From: Hymenobacter psoromatis | Lineage (GTDB): Bacteria > Bacteroidota > Bacteroidia > Cytophagales > Hymenobacteraceae | Direction of reading: 5' to 3' | Assembly (NCBI GenBank): GCA_001596155.1 | Contig: CP014771.1 | Location: 1,302,001-1,366,000, forward strand | Length of the DNA: 64,000 bases | Shown: in pieces, positions 50,381 to 58,098 of the stretch | Position numbering within the stretch: the first letter of the stretch is position 1 | Layout: every line of letters begins with the position of its first letter | Position numbers and translations under genes: made by a program | The notes under the pieces: model-generated | Databases searched by the model: none | The model's input: only the letters and a program-made list of their open reading frames with translations | What the model was told of the DNA's origin: nothing

Positions 50381-51514
50381 ATGCTCACGCCCGCCTTTAC
50401 CCAAAAGCTGCTGCGCCAACACGCCCCCGCCCAGGCCGCCGAGGTGCGGGCCGTGCGCCCGCGCGCGCTCGACAGCTCGGCCAGCATTCTGGCCAACCTC
50501 ACGGCGGGGCGCACGGCCCGGCCAGTGGGCCTGTTTGGGCTCGATGCGGAACTGCGCACGGCCGGCACCGGCTGGCGCACCGAGCGGCTGGTGCTCAAGG
50601 CCAAGCCGCCGGGCCGCGCCATCTGCCAGATGCTCACGGGCCTGGCCCAGGCCTGCGACGGCGCGCTGGCCGAGGTGTATCCGGCCTTCGAGCTGCGCAC
50701 CGGCTTTGCCGATACGCACTGGCGCGAGCTGGCCGTGTACGCGCCGCCCGCCCCCGGCGCGGCCCCCGCGCCGCTGCTGCCCACCGTGTGGGCCACCCAC
50801 GCCGACGAGCTCGCCGAAAGCTACCTGCTGCTACTCGAAGACCTCAGCCAGCACGAGTTGCTGAACTCGGCCCCTACCCCCGACCTGTGGACCGATGCCC
50901 ACCTGCGCGCCGCCCTGCGCCAGCTGGCCGCCTGGCACGCCCGCCACCTGGTGGCCGCCGCCGCCGCGCCACCCGCCGCCGCGCCGTGGCCCGAGCTGCT
51001 GCCCCTCTGGGAAGCCCTGCTGGCGAACGCCGCCGCGCGGCTGCCGGCGCTCTACCCCCCGGCGCGGGTGCGGCAGCTGCGCGGGCTGCTCGGCACGGCC
51101 GCCGCCAACTGGGCCACCGTGCAGCGACTCCCCAAAACGCTCATTCACAACGACCTGAACCCACGCAACACCTGCTTCGAGCGGCGGCCCGACGGCGCGT
51201 TGCGCTTCGTGGCCTACGACTGGGAGCTGGCCACCTGGCACCTGCCCCAGTATGATGTGGTGGAGCTGCTGAGCTTCGTGCTGCGGCCCGCCCGCTACGA
51301 GCAGCGCGCTGCCTATATGGAGTTTTATCGCCAGGAATTAGACGCGCTGACCGGCCAGTTTGCCGACCGCGCCGCCTTCGCCGAAGGCTACCGGCTGGCG
51401 GCCCTGGAGTTTGGCCTGCACCGGCTCGGGCTCTACGGCATGGCGCATTCGCTCAGCCCCTACCCCTTTCTGCCGGGGGTTATTGCTAGTTATTTTGATG
51501 GGTTGACTTTGTGA
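50381..51514 (+). CDS. aminoglycoside/choline kinase-like phosphotransferase
   Basis: 377 residues of the APH/ChoK fold. The C-terminal lobe has LIHNDLNPRNTCF (Brenner-type HxDxxxxN catalytic loop) and VAYDWELATWHLPQYDVVEL (metal-binding Asp). N-terminal lobe has SASILANLT and RLVLKAKPP with the ATP-binding Lys. Family members phosphorylate small-molecule hydroxyls (aminoglycosides, choline, ethanolamine, homoserine). Next to a BtaA-like enzyme, a lipid head-group role is possible. Not expected to be a resistance gene on this evidence. Confidence 0.8.
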   Translation: MLTPAFTQKLLRQHAPAQAAEVRAVRPRALDSSASILANLTAGRTARPVGLFGLDAELRTAGTGWRTERLVLKAKPPGRAICQMLTGLAQACDGALAEVYPAFELRTGFADTHWRELAVYAPPAPGAAPAPLLPTVWATHADELAESYLLLLEDLSQHELLNSAPTPDLWTDAHLRAALRQLAAWHARHLVAAAAAPPAAAPWPELLPLWEALLANAAARLPALYPPARVRQLRGLLGTAAANWATVQRLPKTLIHNDLNPRNTCFERRPDGALRFVAYDWELATWHLPQYDVVELLSFVLRPARYEQRAAYMEFYRQELDALTGQFADRAAFAEGYRLAALEFGLHRLGLYGMAHSLSPYPFLPGVIASYFDGLTL

Positions 51515-51518
51515 ATTG

Positions 51519-51650
51519 GGACTTACGCAAAATCGTTTGTCATTGCGAGCGCAGCGCGGCAATCGCCCCGGAACAATGGCCGAACGAGCGGCGCGGGTGT
51601 CGTTCGGGTGCGATTGCTTCGCAAGCTCGCAATGACGGACTATTTTGCGT
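51519..51650. repeat. palindromic repeat family C, copy 5
   Basis: Outer GGGACTTACGCAAAAT and ATTTTGCGTGA arms, like the middle shell of 11535-11741, enclose TGTCATTGCGAGCGCAGC and AGCTCGCAATGACGGAC. It lies between the convergent kinase and GNAT-like genes. Confidence 0.85.
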
Positions 51651-51662
51651 GAAATAATATCA

Positions 51663-52733
51663 CTAAACAGCCTGCTCAAACAGCGCGTAGTGCGCCGTTT
51701 CGGCGGGCAAGCCATCGGTGAAGCGCAGGGAAAAATTATCGCTTCGCATGAGGCAGAAAATAACGTCGTCGTAGTGCGCCAGGAAGCTGCGCATGGCGTA
51801 GGCGGCCAGCTGCGCCTGCAAGCCCTGGCCCCGAAAATCGGGATGTACGCCCACGGTTTTGGCCAGCAAAGTGCGCGGCGCGGGCAGCTGCGGGTAGTGC
51901 CGCGCAAAGTTCGGGGCCGTGGTAAAGGGCAGATTTAAGGGCTGGTAATTGGGCTGGCACAGGCTGAGGGCCGCCAGCCGCCCGCTGGCCCGGTGCCGAA
52001 ACAGCACCGACGAGCGCGGACACAGCCCGGCCGCGTACTCCGCGTTATACAGCAAATCGAACTGCGCTCGGCTCACGGCGCGGTAGGCCGGGTTTTGACC
52101 AAAAACCTGCTGGATGAGCCCGAAAATCTCACCTTGCAGCACCTGCCACACACTGGCATTCAGCGAAATGAACTCGAAGGGTGAGTTGGCCAACTGGCGC
52201 AGGGCGGCGGCCTGCTGCCGGTACACGGCGGGCACGATAGCGGCCCGCAGGCGGCGGCTCTCGAAGGTGAGCGCGGGCCGCAAGCCGACCTCGGCCAGCA
52301 GTTGGGGGTAGTAGGGCGGGTTCACCGGCTCGCGGTCGAACTGCCCCCACGCGGGCACCGCGCCCAGCCGCAGCCGATAGCGGAAATACGTGCTGAAATG
52401 CAGCGGCCCCCGCACCCGGCTAAAGCCGCGCGCCGCCGCCTCCTGCCGCAGCATTTCAAAAGCCAACTTGTTGACTGCTAAATCATCCTTCGTTTCCCAA
52501 AAGCCAAAATAAGCCGTGCCGTCCGCCGCTTCTTTGGGGAAAATACCCATTAGCCGCACCGTGCGGAAGTCGTCGGAATAGACCACGATGTCGTGCGTGG
52601 CGGCCATTTGTTGGCATAGCTGCTCGGCCTCATGCTCCGCTTCGGGATAGTAGGGCTGGCCCGCGTAGAGCTGCCGGGGCAGCTCGAAAAAGCCGTTAGG
52701 GAGTTGGTCAGTGTATTGCCAGCGGTTTAGCAT
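51663..52733 (-). CDS. GNAT-fold protein of unknown function
   Basis: 356 residues from ATG 52733 (MLNRWQYTDQLPNGFFELPRQLY). The upstream open frame to 52880 is family-C repeat sequence and I exclude it. The C-terminal region has LLAKTVGVHPDFRGQGLQAQLAAYAM, which fits the acetyl-CoA loop of GNAT enzymes, preceded by a probable second, degenerate GNAT-like fold (RGPLHFSTYFRYRLRLG). Similar proteins are annotated as hypothetical or N-acetyltransferase. It sits between the kinase and the dikinase-like gene. Confidence 0.75.
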   Translation of the reverse strand: MLNRWQYTDQLPNGFFELPRQLYAGQPYYPEAEHEAEQLCQQMAATHDIVVYSDDFRTVRLMGIFPKEAADGTAYFGFWETKDDLAVNKLAFEMLRQEAAARGFSRVRGPLHFSTYFRYRLRLGAVPAWGQFDREPVNPPYYPQLLAEVGLRPALTFESRRLRAAIVPAVYRQQAAALRQLANSPFEFISLNASVWQVLQGEIFGLIQQVFGQNPAYRAVSRAQFDLLYNAEYAAGLCPRSSVLFRHRASGRLAALSLCQPNYQPLNLPFTTAPNFARHYPQLPAPRTLLAKTVGVHPDFRGQGLQAQLAAYAMRSFLAHYDDVIFCLMRSDNFSLRFTDGLPAETAHYALFEQAV

Positions 52734-52750
52734 AAGTACAGCAGATAAAT

Positions 52751-52854
52751 TGTCATTGCGAGCAAAGCGAAGCAATCGCACCCGAACGACACCCACGCCA
52801 ATCGTTCGTCCATCGTTCTGGTGCGATTGCCGCGCTGCGCTCGCAATGACAGAC
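52751..52854. repeat. palindromic repeat family C, copy 6
   Basis: TGTCATTGCGAGCAAAGCGA and CGCTCGCAATGACAGACG as arms, with GCAATCGCACCCGAACGA inside. It lies between the GNAT-like gene and the dikinase-like gene on the minus strand. A small AAGCACTAAGCACCAA run follows at 52879. Confidence 0.85.
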
Positions 52855-52898
52855 GGGTTCGCAGTGACAGCCACGCCCAAGCACTAAGCACCAAATCC

Positions 52899-55598
52899 CT
52901 ACCCCTCCACCACCACCTCACCAGTGCGGCCATCAACCGCCACCACTTGCCCGGTTTGGAGCTGCTGCGTGAGGCCGGGAATATTGATAATGGTCGGAAT
53001 GCCCAGTTCGCGCAGCAGAATAACCGAGTGCGAGAGCGCCGAGCCGCGCTCGATGAGCACCGCCCGGCACCCCGGAAACAGCGCCGCCCAGCCGGGGTCG
53101 GTGCGCAGGGCGGCCACAATACGGCCGCGCACGGCCCCCACATCGGCCAGCGCGGGGTCGGTGATGACGACGACCTCGCCGCGCACTTCGCCGGGGTAGC
53201 AGCCAGTGCCGTGCAGGCGGCCCTCGGCGGGCAGCGCGATTTCGGGCGCGGCCGGGCGGGCCGGGTGCAGCAGCCGGCCCGCCGGGGCCGGCGCGGCGCG
53301 GGCGGCGGCAAACTCGACCTGCCGGGCGGCTACCAGCGGAGCCCACGCGGGGCCGCCGGCCAGGGCCGCCCGCACTTCAGTTTCGGTGAGAAAAAATACG
53401 TCCAAGGGCGCGGCCAGGATGCCGGCTTCGGCCAGGCGCTGGCCCAGGGCGCGGTAGGCCGCCCGGTACATGCCGAAGAGCCGGGTGCGGGCCAGCCGCA
53501 GCTCCTCGCGCCGGGCCACGGCCTGCCGCAGCGTGGCCAGGGCCGCCCAGGTGCGGCGGGCGGCGCGGCGGCCGTGCCCGGCCAGCCGGGTGGTTAGCTC
53601 GGTGGCGGCGGCGGCGGCCAGCGACCCGGCCGGGGGCGGCAGCGGGGCCGGCGCGCCTTCGTCGGGGGCGGCCAGGTAATTTTGCAAGTACTTGTACACC
53701 AGTAAGTCATCGGTGCGCATGGTTTCGGTTTCGAGCTTTAATTCGCCGATGGTGCGGTCACCGTAGTGGGCGATATAGTCCTGCACTTGCTGGTGCAGGG
53801 CGGGGGCGAGGCGGGCCACGTCGGCGGGCAGGCGGGGGGTAGGGGCGCGCAGGTGGGGTAGCAGGGCCGGGTGGTCGCGGCGCGCCCAGTCGGCCAGCGC
53901 GCGCAGGGCCAGGGCGGGGCGCAGGCTGGCTAGCGGAGCTTCGGCGGCGGCCGGCGCGCCGCCGCTGAGGTAGCGGCTCAGCCACTCCTCGGGGTCGGGC
54001 AGGCCGGCTTGGCGCAGGCGGCGCACGGCCGCGCCGTTGGCCATCATCACCCGGAAGTCGTTGATAATGGGGGTAGTCCAGCGGTTGAGCAGCGCGTCGT
54101 CGAGGCGTTCTATGGCGGCCAGCAGCGCGGCGGGGGGTAGGGCCGCCAGCGGCTGCTGATAAAAGTGCCGATACTCCTGCTCCACGTGCTGCTCGAAGGC
54201 TGTCGCCCGGCGCGGCAATTGCCTAAACGCCCACAGCAGCCGGCCCAGGTTGGCGGCCAGCCGGGGCAGCAGCGCCAGCCGCTGGCGCGGGGTTTTGCGC
54301 TGGTCGCGCACGAACTCAACGGGCTCCAGCACGCCCATCATGCGCTCCATATCGGCCTTGCTCTGGCGGAAGTTGGGCAGCAATTGCAGGCCCCGGTACC
54401 AGTTATTCAGGTTATAATAAATGCGGCCTTGCTGCAACGCCAGCAGGTTGGTAATCACGGTTTCGTGGGCGGCGATGGTGGCGGCGGGCAGGCCCAGCGT
54501 CCGCATCGTTTGGCGGTACACGGTGGCGTAGGCGCGTTGCGCGAAGCTGAAGGTGAGGGGCGTGGTGACCCCGCAGTAGCTCTCCTGAATATTGGCATTG
54601 TCGTACACCACCACTTCGGGCACCACCTGGGTCAGCGGCCGGGCCTGCACCAGCCAGAGGCGGCCCGCGGCATCCTGGGCAAACTCCACGTCCTGCGGCT
54701 GGCCCAGCGCGGCTTCGAGCTGCTGGCTGAGGCGGTGCAGCTCGGCCAGGGCATCGGGGCTGAGCAGGGGGGTAGGGACTCCAGGCGCGGCGGCAGGGGG
54801 GTAAGCGACCAAGGTAACAGCCTCAACCCCGGCACTGCGTGACGATAAATCCCCTTCGCCATTCAACCCTATTAAAGCGTCATCATCGGCTAGCGCTGAG
54901 CTTTCATGCCCCGGCTCTTCTGCGGGCAAAACCGAGTGGACCACCGCCCCGCTGGCTTTATTCAAATAATACTCCTGCGGCACGCGCTGGCCGTTCACCA
55001 GCCCCTCCCCCAGCCCGGATACGGCGTGGATGGCCATTTCTTGCGGGTACTCGGGGAAAGTGCTGAACAGCACGCCCGCTGCCCGCGCCGCCACCTGGTG
55101 CTGCACTACCACGGCGGGCCGCGCCGCCAGCGGCAGGCCCAGCCGGCGGCGGTAGGCCAACGCCCGCTCCGAATAGGCGCTGGCCGCCACCCGCGCCACG
55201 GCGGCGTGCAGCTCGGGCCAGGTGCTGACGCTCAGCACGGTATCCATGAGGCCCGGAAAGGCGGCCGCCGCGCCGTCCTCATCGGCCACCGATGAGCGCA
55301 CGGCCACCGGCTGGCCCGGAAAGCCCCAGGCCGCCAGCACCGGCCGCAACACCATCAGCGCATCGGCCGGCAGTTCGAAGGCCGCGAGGTGAGCGCGACG
55401 CTCGGCCAGGCCGGTGGGGGTAGTGGGGCAGCCGGCCAGGACCGGCGCGAATAGGGCGGCGGGCAATACCACGAACTCGGGCACCGGCAGGCGGAGCGCC
55501 CGCAGGCGCAGCAGGCCGGCGGCTTTGCCGCCGTAGTGGCGGGCGGCGGCGGCGGGCACGGCCAGGCCGTCTGGGATAAATAAATAGTTAGTTTCCAC
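52899..55598 (-). CDS. PEP-synthase/rifampin-phosphotransferase-like dikinase
   Basis: 899 residues from GTG 55598. Three parts match the rifampin phosphotransferase (RPH) layout: an N-terminal ATP-grasp-like nucleotide domain (about 1-330: HYGGKAAGLLRL, VRSSVADEDGAAAAFPGLMDTVL, QHQVAARAAGVLFS, VEFAQDAAGRLWLVQARPL), a long helical middle (about 335-790), and a C-terminal swivelling phospho-His domain with ERGSALSHSVILLRELGIP (His about 857). PEP synthases lack such a middle, so a small-molecule phosphate acceptor is more likely. It overlaps the UbiA-like gene by 11 bases. Confidence 0.82.
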   Translation of the reverse strand: METNYLFIPDGLAVPAAAARHYGGKAAGLLRLRALRLPVPEFVVLPAALFAPVLAGCPTTPTGLAERRAHLAAFELPADALMVLRPVLAAWGFPGQPVAVRSSVADEDGAAAAFPGLMDTVLSVSTWPELHAAVARVAASAYSERALAYRRRLGLPLAARPAVVVQHQVAARAAGVLFSTFPEYPQEMAIHAVSGLGEGLVNGQRVPQEYYLNKASGAVVHSVLPAEEPGHESSALADDDALIGLNGEGDLSSRSAGVEAVTLVAYPPAAAPGVPTPLLSPDALAELHRLSQQLEAALGQPQDVEFAQDAAGRLWLVQARPLTQVVPEVVVYDNANIQESYCGVTTPLTFSFAQRAYATVYRQTMRTLGLPAATIAAHETVITNLLALQQGRIYYNLNNWYRGLQLLPNFRQSKADMERMMGVLEPVEFVRDQRKTPRQRLALLPRLAANLGRLLWAFRQLPRRATAFEQHVEQEYRHFYQQPLAALPPAALLAAIERLDDALLNRWTTPIINDFRVMMANGAAVRRLRQAGLPDPEEWLSRYLSGGAPAAAEAPLASLRPALALRALADWARRDHPALLPHLRAPTPRLPADVARLAPALHQQVQDYIAHYGDRTIGELKLETETMRTDDLLVYKYLQNYLAAPDEGAPAPLPPPAGSLAAAAATELTTRLAGHGRRAARRTWAALATLRQAVARREELRLARTRLFGMYRAAYRALGQRLAEAGILAAPLDVFFLTETEVRAALAGGPAWAPLVAARQVEFAAARAAPAPAGRLLHPARPAAPEIALPAEGRLHGTGCYPGEVRGEVVVITDPALADVGAVRGRIVAALRTDPGWAALFPGCRAVLIERGSALSHSVILLRELGIPTIINIPGLTQQLQTGQVVAVDGRTGEVVVEG

Positions 55599-56484
55599 GG
55601 CTGTAGAGTTCGGCCAGCACGGCCAGGTAAGAGGTGAGCATGACCAGGGAGACTACTTTTTCGGCTTGGCGCAGGCGGGGCTCGCGGGGGTGGCGGGCGG
55701 CCGTGGCGTAGAGGGCCAGGCCGGCGGCCAGCAGCAGGGCCAGCGCGGCGTAGGTGGCCGGGCGGGCGTGCAGCAGCCGCAGCAGCAGGGCCTGCGCCGC
55801 CCCGCTGGCCAGCAGCACGCTCCCCGTGAGGGCCAGCGCCCGGCCGTAGCCCAGCGCCCGCGAATACGAATCGACGCCTGCCCGCTCGGCGGCCGGGGCG
55901 TGCAGCTTGCGCGCCAGCTCAAAGCTAAAGCCACCCAGCAAACTCAGCAAAAGCAGCGCCCCGAAGGCCCGGCCAAAGACGGGCGCGGCGCTACCCGCGC
56001 AGTAAAGCCAGGTAATAATCAGGGGCATGATGAGCATGTGCGACAGCGCGTAGAGCACTAAATGCCCGCGCAGCCAGCGGCCCACGCCAAACTCGGCGCG
56101 CATCAGCAGGCTATACAGCAGCGCCGCGAGCCACGCCAATAGTGCAGTTTGGCCGCTCAGCAGCGACCAACTCAGCTCCAGGGCCGCGCCGGCCCAGGCC
56201 AAGCGGCGCAGCTGGGGGAGGGTCACGCGGCCGGTTTGCAGCACCCGGCCGGGGTGGGTAAGCAGGTCCTGGGCGAAGTCTTTTTCTTCGTCGAAAACCC
56301 GCAGGCGGAAGAAAAATGACACCGTAGCCACCGCGCCCAGCCCGGCCAGCGGCCAGCCGCCCGGCGGCGGCGGGCCAGCCGCCGCCGCCACGGCCCGCAC
56401 CGTCAGAAATACCACCCCGAACAGCGCCATGTTGACGGGCGGAAACCGCTCGCGCAGGTAAGCGCCCAAATCCTGAATTTTCAT
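55588..56484 (-). CDS. UbiA-like membrane prenyltransferase family protein
   Basis: 298 residues with eight or nine membrane helices. FFFRLRVFDEEKDFAQDLLTHPGRVLQTG contains a DxxxD (Asp65/Asp69) motif plus the HPxRVLxxG stretch of the UbiA superfamily, although the usual leading Asn is Arg. A second acidic motif occurs in ERAGVDSYSRALGYGRA. UbiA enzymes join prenyl or other diphosphate-linked groups to aromatic or sugar acceptors. The 11-base overlap with the dikinase-like gene implies a joint function. Confidence 0.78.
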   Translation of the reverse strand: MKIQDLGAYLRERFPPVNMALFGVVFLTVRAVAAAAGPPPPGGWPLAGLGAVATVSFFFRLRVFDEEKDFAQDLLTHPGRVLQTGRVTLPQLRRLAWAGAALELSWSLLSGQTALLAWLAALLYSLLMRAEFGVGRWLRGHLVLYALSHMLIMPLIITWLYCAGSAAPVFGRAFGALLLLSLLGGFSFELARKLHAPAAERAGVDSYSRALGYGRALALTGSVLLASGAAQALLLRLLHARPATYAALALLLAAGLALYATAARHPREPRLRQAEKVVSLVMLTSYLAVLAELYSRGN

Positions 56485-56725
56485 GGGCCGAAGTAACGGC
56501 GGCTCACCGGGCTTTCCAGCTAAAGTTTTGCCCGTGCGGGACTTTGGCTTTGATGCGGGCTTTATTTCAATAAACTTTATGCCAATTACTTAACCTAGAC
56601 CAAAACCAACTTTAGGGCCTCGCTCCACCGGGCTTGCATCTGGCGCGGGCGGCCCTTATTTCGCAGCCGCTGCGGCGGGCCGGGCTGGTATTCTGCCGAC
56701 ATTTTCCCGCCGTGAACTCTCTCTG

Positions 56726-57149
56726 ATGATAACCTTGCTGCACCGCTTGCGCTACCCCCTGCTGGCCGCGCTGGCCCTGGCGATGGCGCTGCGCTGGCCC
56801 GGCATGCGCGCCGCCGTGGACAATAACCTCAGCATCTGGTTTTTGGAGGGCGACCCGGCCTTGCGCAGCTACCGCGCCTACCAGCAGCGCTTCAGCAACG
56901 ACGAGGTAGTAGTGATTGTCGTGCGCGATTCGGCTCAAACGCTGCTCACGGCCGCCAACCAGCGCCGGCTGGGCGGCGTGGGCGTGGTTTATGCCCGGCT
57001 CAATGAGCTGTCGCAGCGCGACTTCGGCTTTTTTCTGGGGTAGGCTATTTGCTGATGTTCGGGGTGCTATGTTTGGCGAACTGATTATTCTCCCGCTCCT
57101 GCTGGCGCGCTTCGACCCTGAGCCCCAGTCCCCTCCGCCCGCTTTATGA
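56726..57149 (+). pseudogene. MMPL/RND-type exporter remnant with large internal deletion
   Basis: The N-terminal segment (56726-57043) reads LLHRLRYPLLAALALAMALR, then NNLSIWFLEGDPALRSYRAY and EVVVIVVRDSA, the opening of MMPL (predicted exporter) proteins. It stops at 57043. In another frame 57038-57149 reads MFGELIILPLLLARFDPEP, the last membrane helix and C-terminus of such a transporter. An intact member has about 750 residues or more, so most of the gene, including both RND domains, is lost. It adjoins the 47-57 kb cluster. Confidence 0.75.
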
Positions 57150-57760
57150 TTTTTTACGGCACCAACGGCAAGCACTACGCTACCCACGCGCTGCCCGCTA
57201 CTTCCTGCCCCGCCTGCCGGGCTCCTAATTTGCTCCAGGTGAGCCTTATCAGCCGGTATGCCCACGTGTACTGGATTCCGCTTTTTCCCTACCAGAAGAT
57301 AGCCGTGACGCAGTGCCTGAATTGCCAGACTGCCTGGACCGAAAAGGAATTAACCCCAGCCCTGACCCCGGCCGTGCGGGCCGTCAAAAAGCAGAGCTAC
57401 GCCCCATACTGGAACTGGGCGGGGCTGCTGCTTATCGCGGCGCTGAGCTTGTGGGGCTACCTGCACGGCATCCGCGACAGGCGCACCGATGAGGCCCTGC
57501 TGGCTAGCCCCCGCGCCGGCGACATCTACACCGTGCGCTCGGATAGCAGCCACCTGTATTCGCTGCTGAAAGTGAAGCAGGTGGGCGGCAACGTGGTGGA
57601 ACTACTGCCCAACGAGTATGAAACCGAAGACGCTACCCCCATCAATTCGCTCAACGCCCCGGCCCGCTACGGCAAGAATTCCTTTACGCTCACCTTTCTC
57701 GACCTGCAAATTATGCGGCGCAAGGGCCAGCTTACGGATGTGGACCGGCTGGAGGAATGA
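57146..57760 (+). CDS. zinc-ribbon membrane protein of unknown function
   Basis: 204 residues. The N-terminal zinc ribbon has two Cys pairs (CPACRAP and CLNCQTAW) around WIPLFPYQKIAVTQ, followed by one membrane helix (YWNWAGLLLIAALSLWGYL at about 90-108) and a C-terminal soluble domain with YTVRSDSSHLYSLLKVKQV, perhaps an SH3-like beta-barrel. Start ATG 57146 lies over the stop of the MMPL remnant. Similar small proteins are common and uncharacterised in Bacteroidota. Confidence 0.75.
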   Translation: MIFYGTNGKHYATHALPATSCPACRAPNLLQVSLISRYAHVYWIPLFPYQKIAVTQCLNCQTAWTEKELTPALTPAVRAVKKQSYAPYWNWAGLLLIAALSLWGYLHGIRDRRTDEALLASPRAGDIYTVRSDSSHLYSLLKVKQVGGNVVELLPNEYETEDATPINSLNAPARYGKNSFTLTFLDLQIMRRKGQLTDVDRLEE

Positions 57761-57773
57761 GGTCGTGGAGACG

Positions 57774-58034
57774 CTACCCCTCCACTCCTCCCTGGTAGTC
57801 CCGAATTGAAATCAGGGGTAGGTAATCGCTTAGCCCGCTGGCTTTTTCAAAGACGTGGATGAAGAGAATGGCCTCCTCGCCGCGGCTGCGCCACACTTCG
57901 GCGTAGAAGCTGCCGACGGCGAACAGGCGCAGCTCGCAGCCGTCTTCGTGGCGCTCGGCCAGGGGCTGGCCGTGCCGGGCGAGGTGCTCGGCCTGCAGGC
58001 GCTGGTGCAGGTTTTTGAAGGCGGAAAACGTCAT
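57774..58034 (-). CDS. small conserved-looking hypothetical protein
   Basis: 86 residues (MTFSAFKNLHQRLQAEHLAR...RSRGEEAILFIHVFEKASGL), a short helix followed by five predicted strands. No family recognised. Amino acid composition is ordinary for a soluble protein, and the frame is intact on the strand opposite to the transporter gene that starts 65 bases away. The ATG at 58034 is the only reasonable start. Confidence 0.55.
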   Translation of the reverse strand: MTFSAFKNLHQRLQAEHLARHGQPLAERHEDGCELRLFAVGSFYAEVWRSRGEEAILFIHVFEKASGLSDYLPLISIRDYQGGVEG

Positions 58035-58084
58035 AGTGCTTATTCGAAGATACAGCGGCCGGGCTTATCTGCGGCGGCGCGGAC

Positions 58085-58093
58085 GCACCTTTG
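58085..58093 (+). promoter_or_regulatory. putative -7 box of the YfcC-type transporter gene (GCACCTTTG)
   Basis: GCACCTTTGCGGGC ends five bases before ATG 58099, the same arrangement as fabH (GCACCTTTGCGCTC-ATG), again predicting a leaderless or near-leaderless mRNA. Confidence 0.5.
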
Positions 58094-58098
58094 CGGGC

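Noticed and set aside
50381..51514. Aminoglycoside resistance gene
   Set aside because: Only the APH/ChoK fold motifs are visible. The context (BtaA-like enzyme, no mobile resistance elements) does not support a resistance role.
52734..52880. N-terminal extension of the GNAT-like protein (49 residues)
   Set aside because: Those codons are family-C repeat DNA (52751-52854). The ATG at 52733 gives a normal N-terminus.
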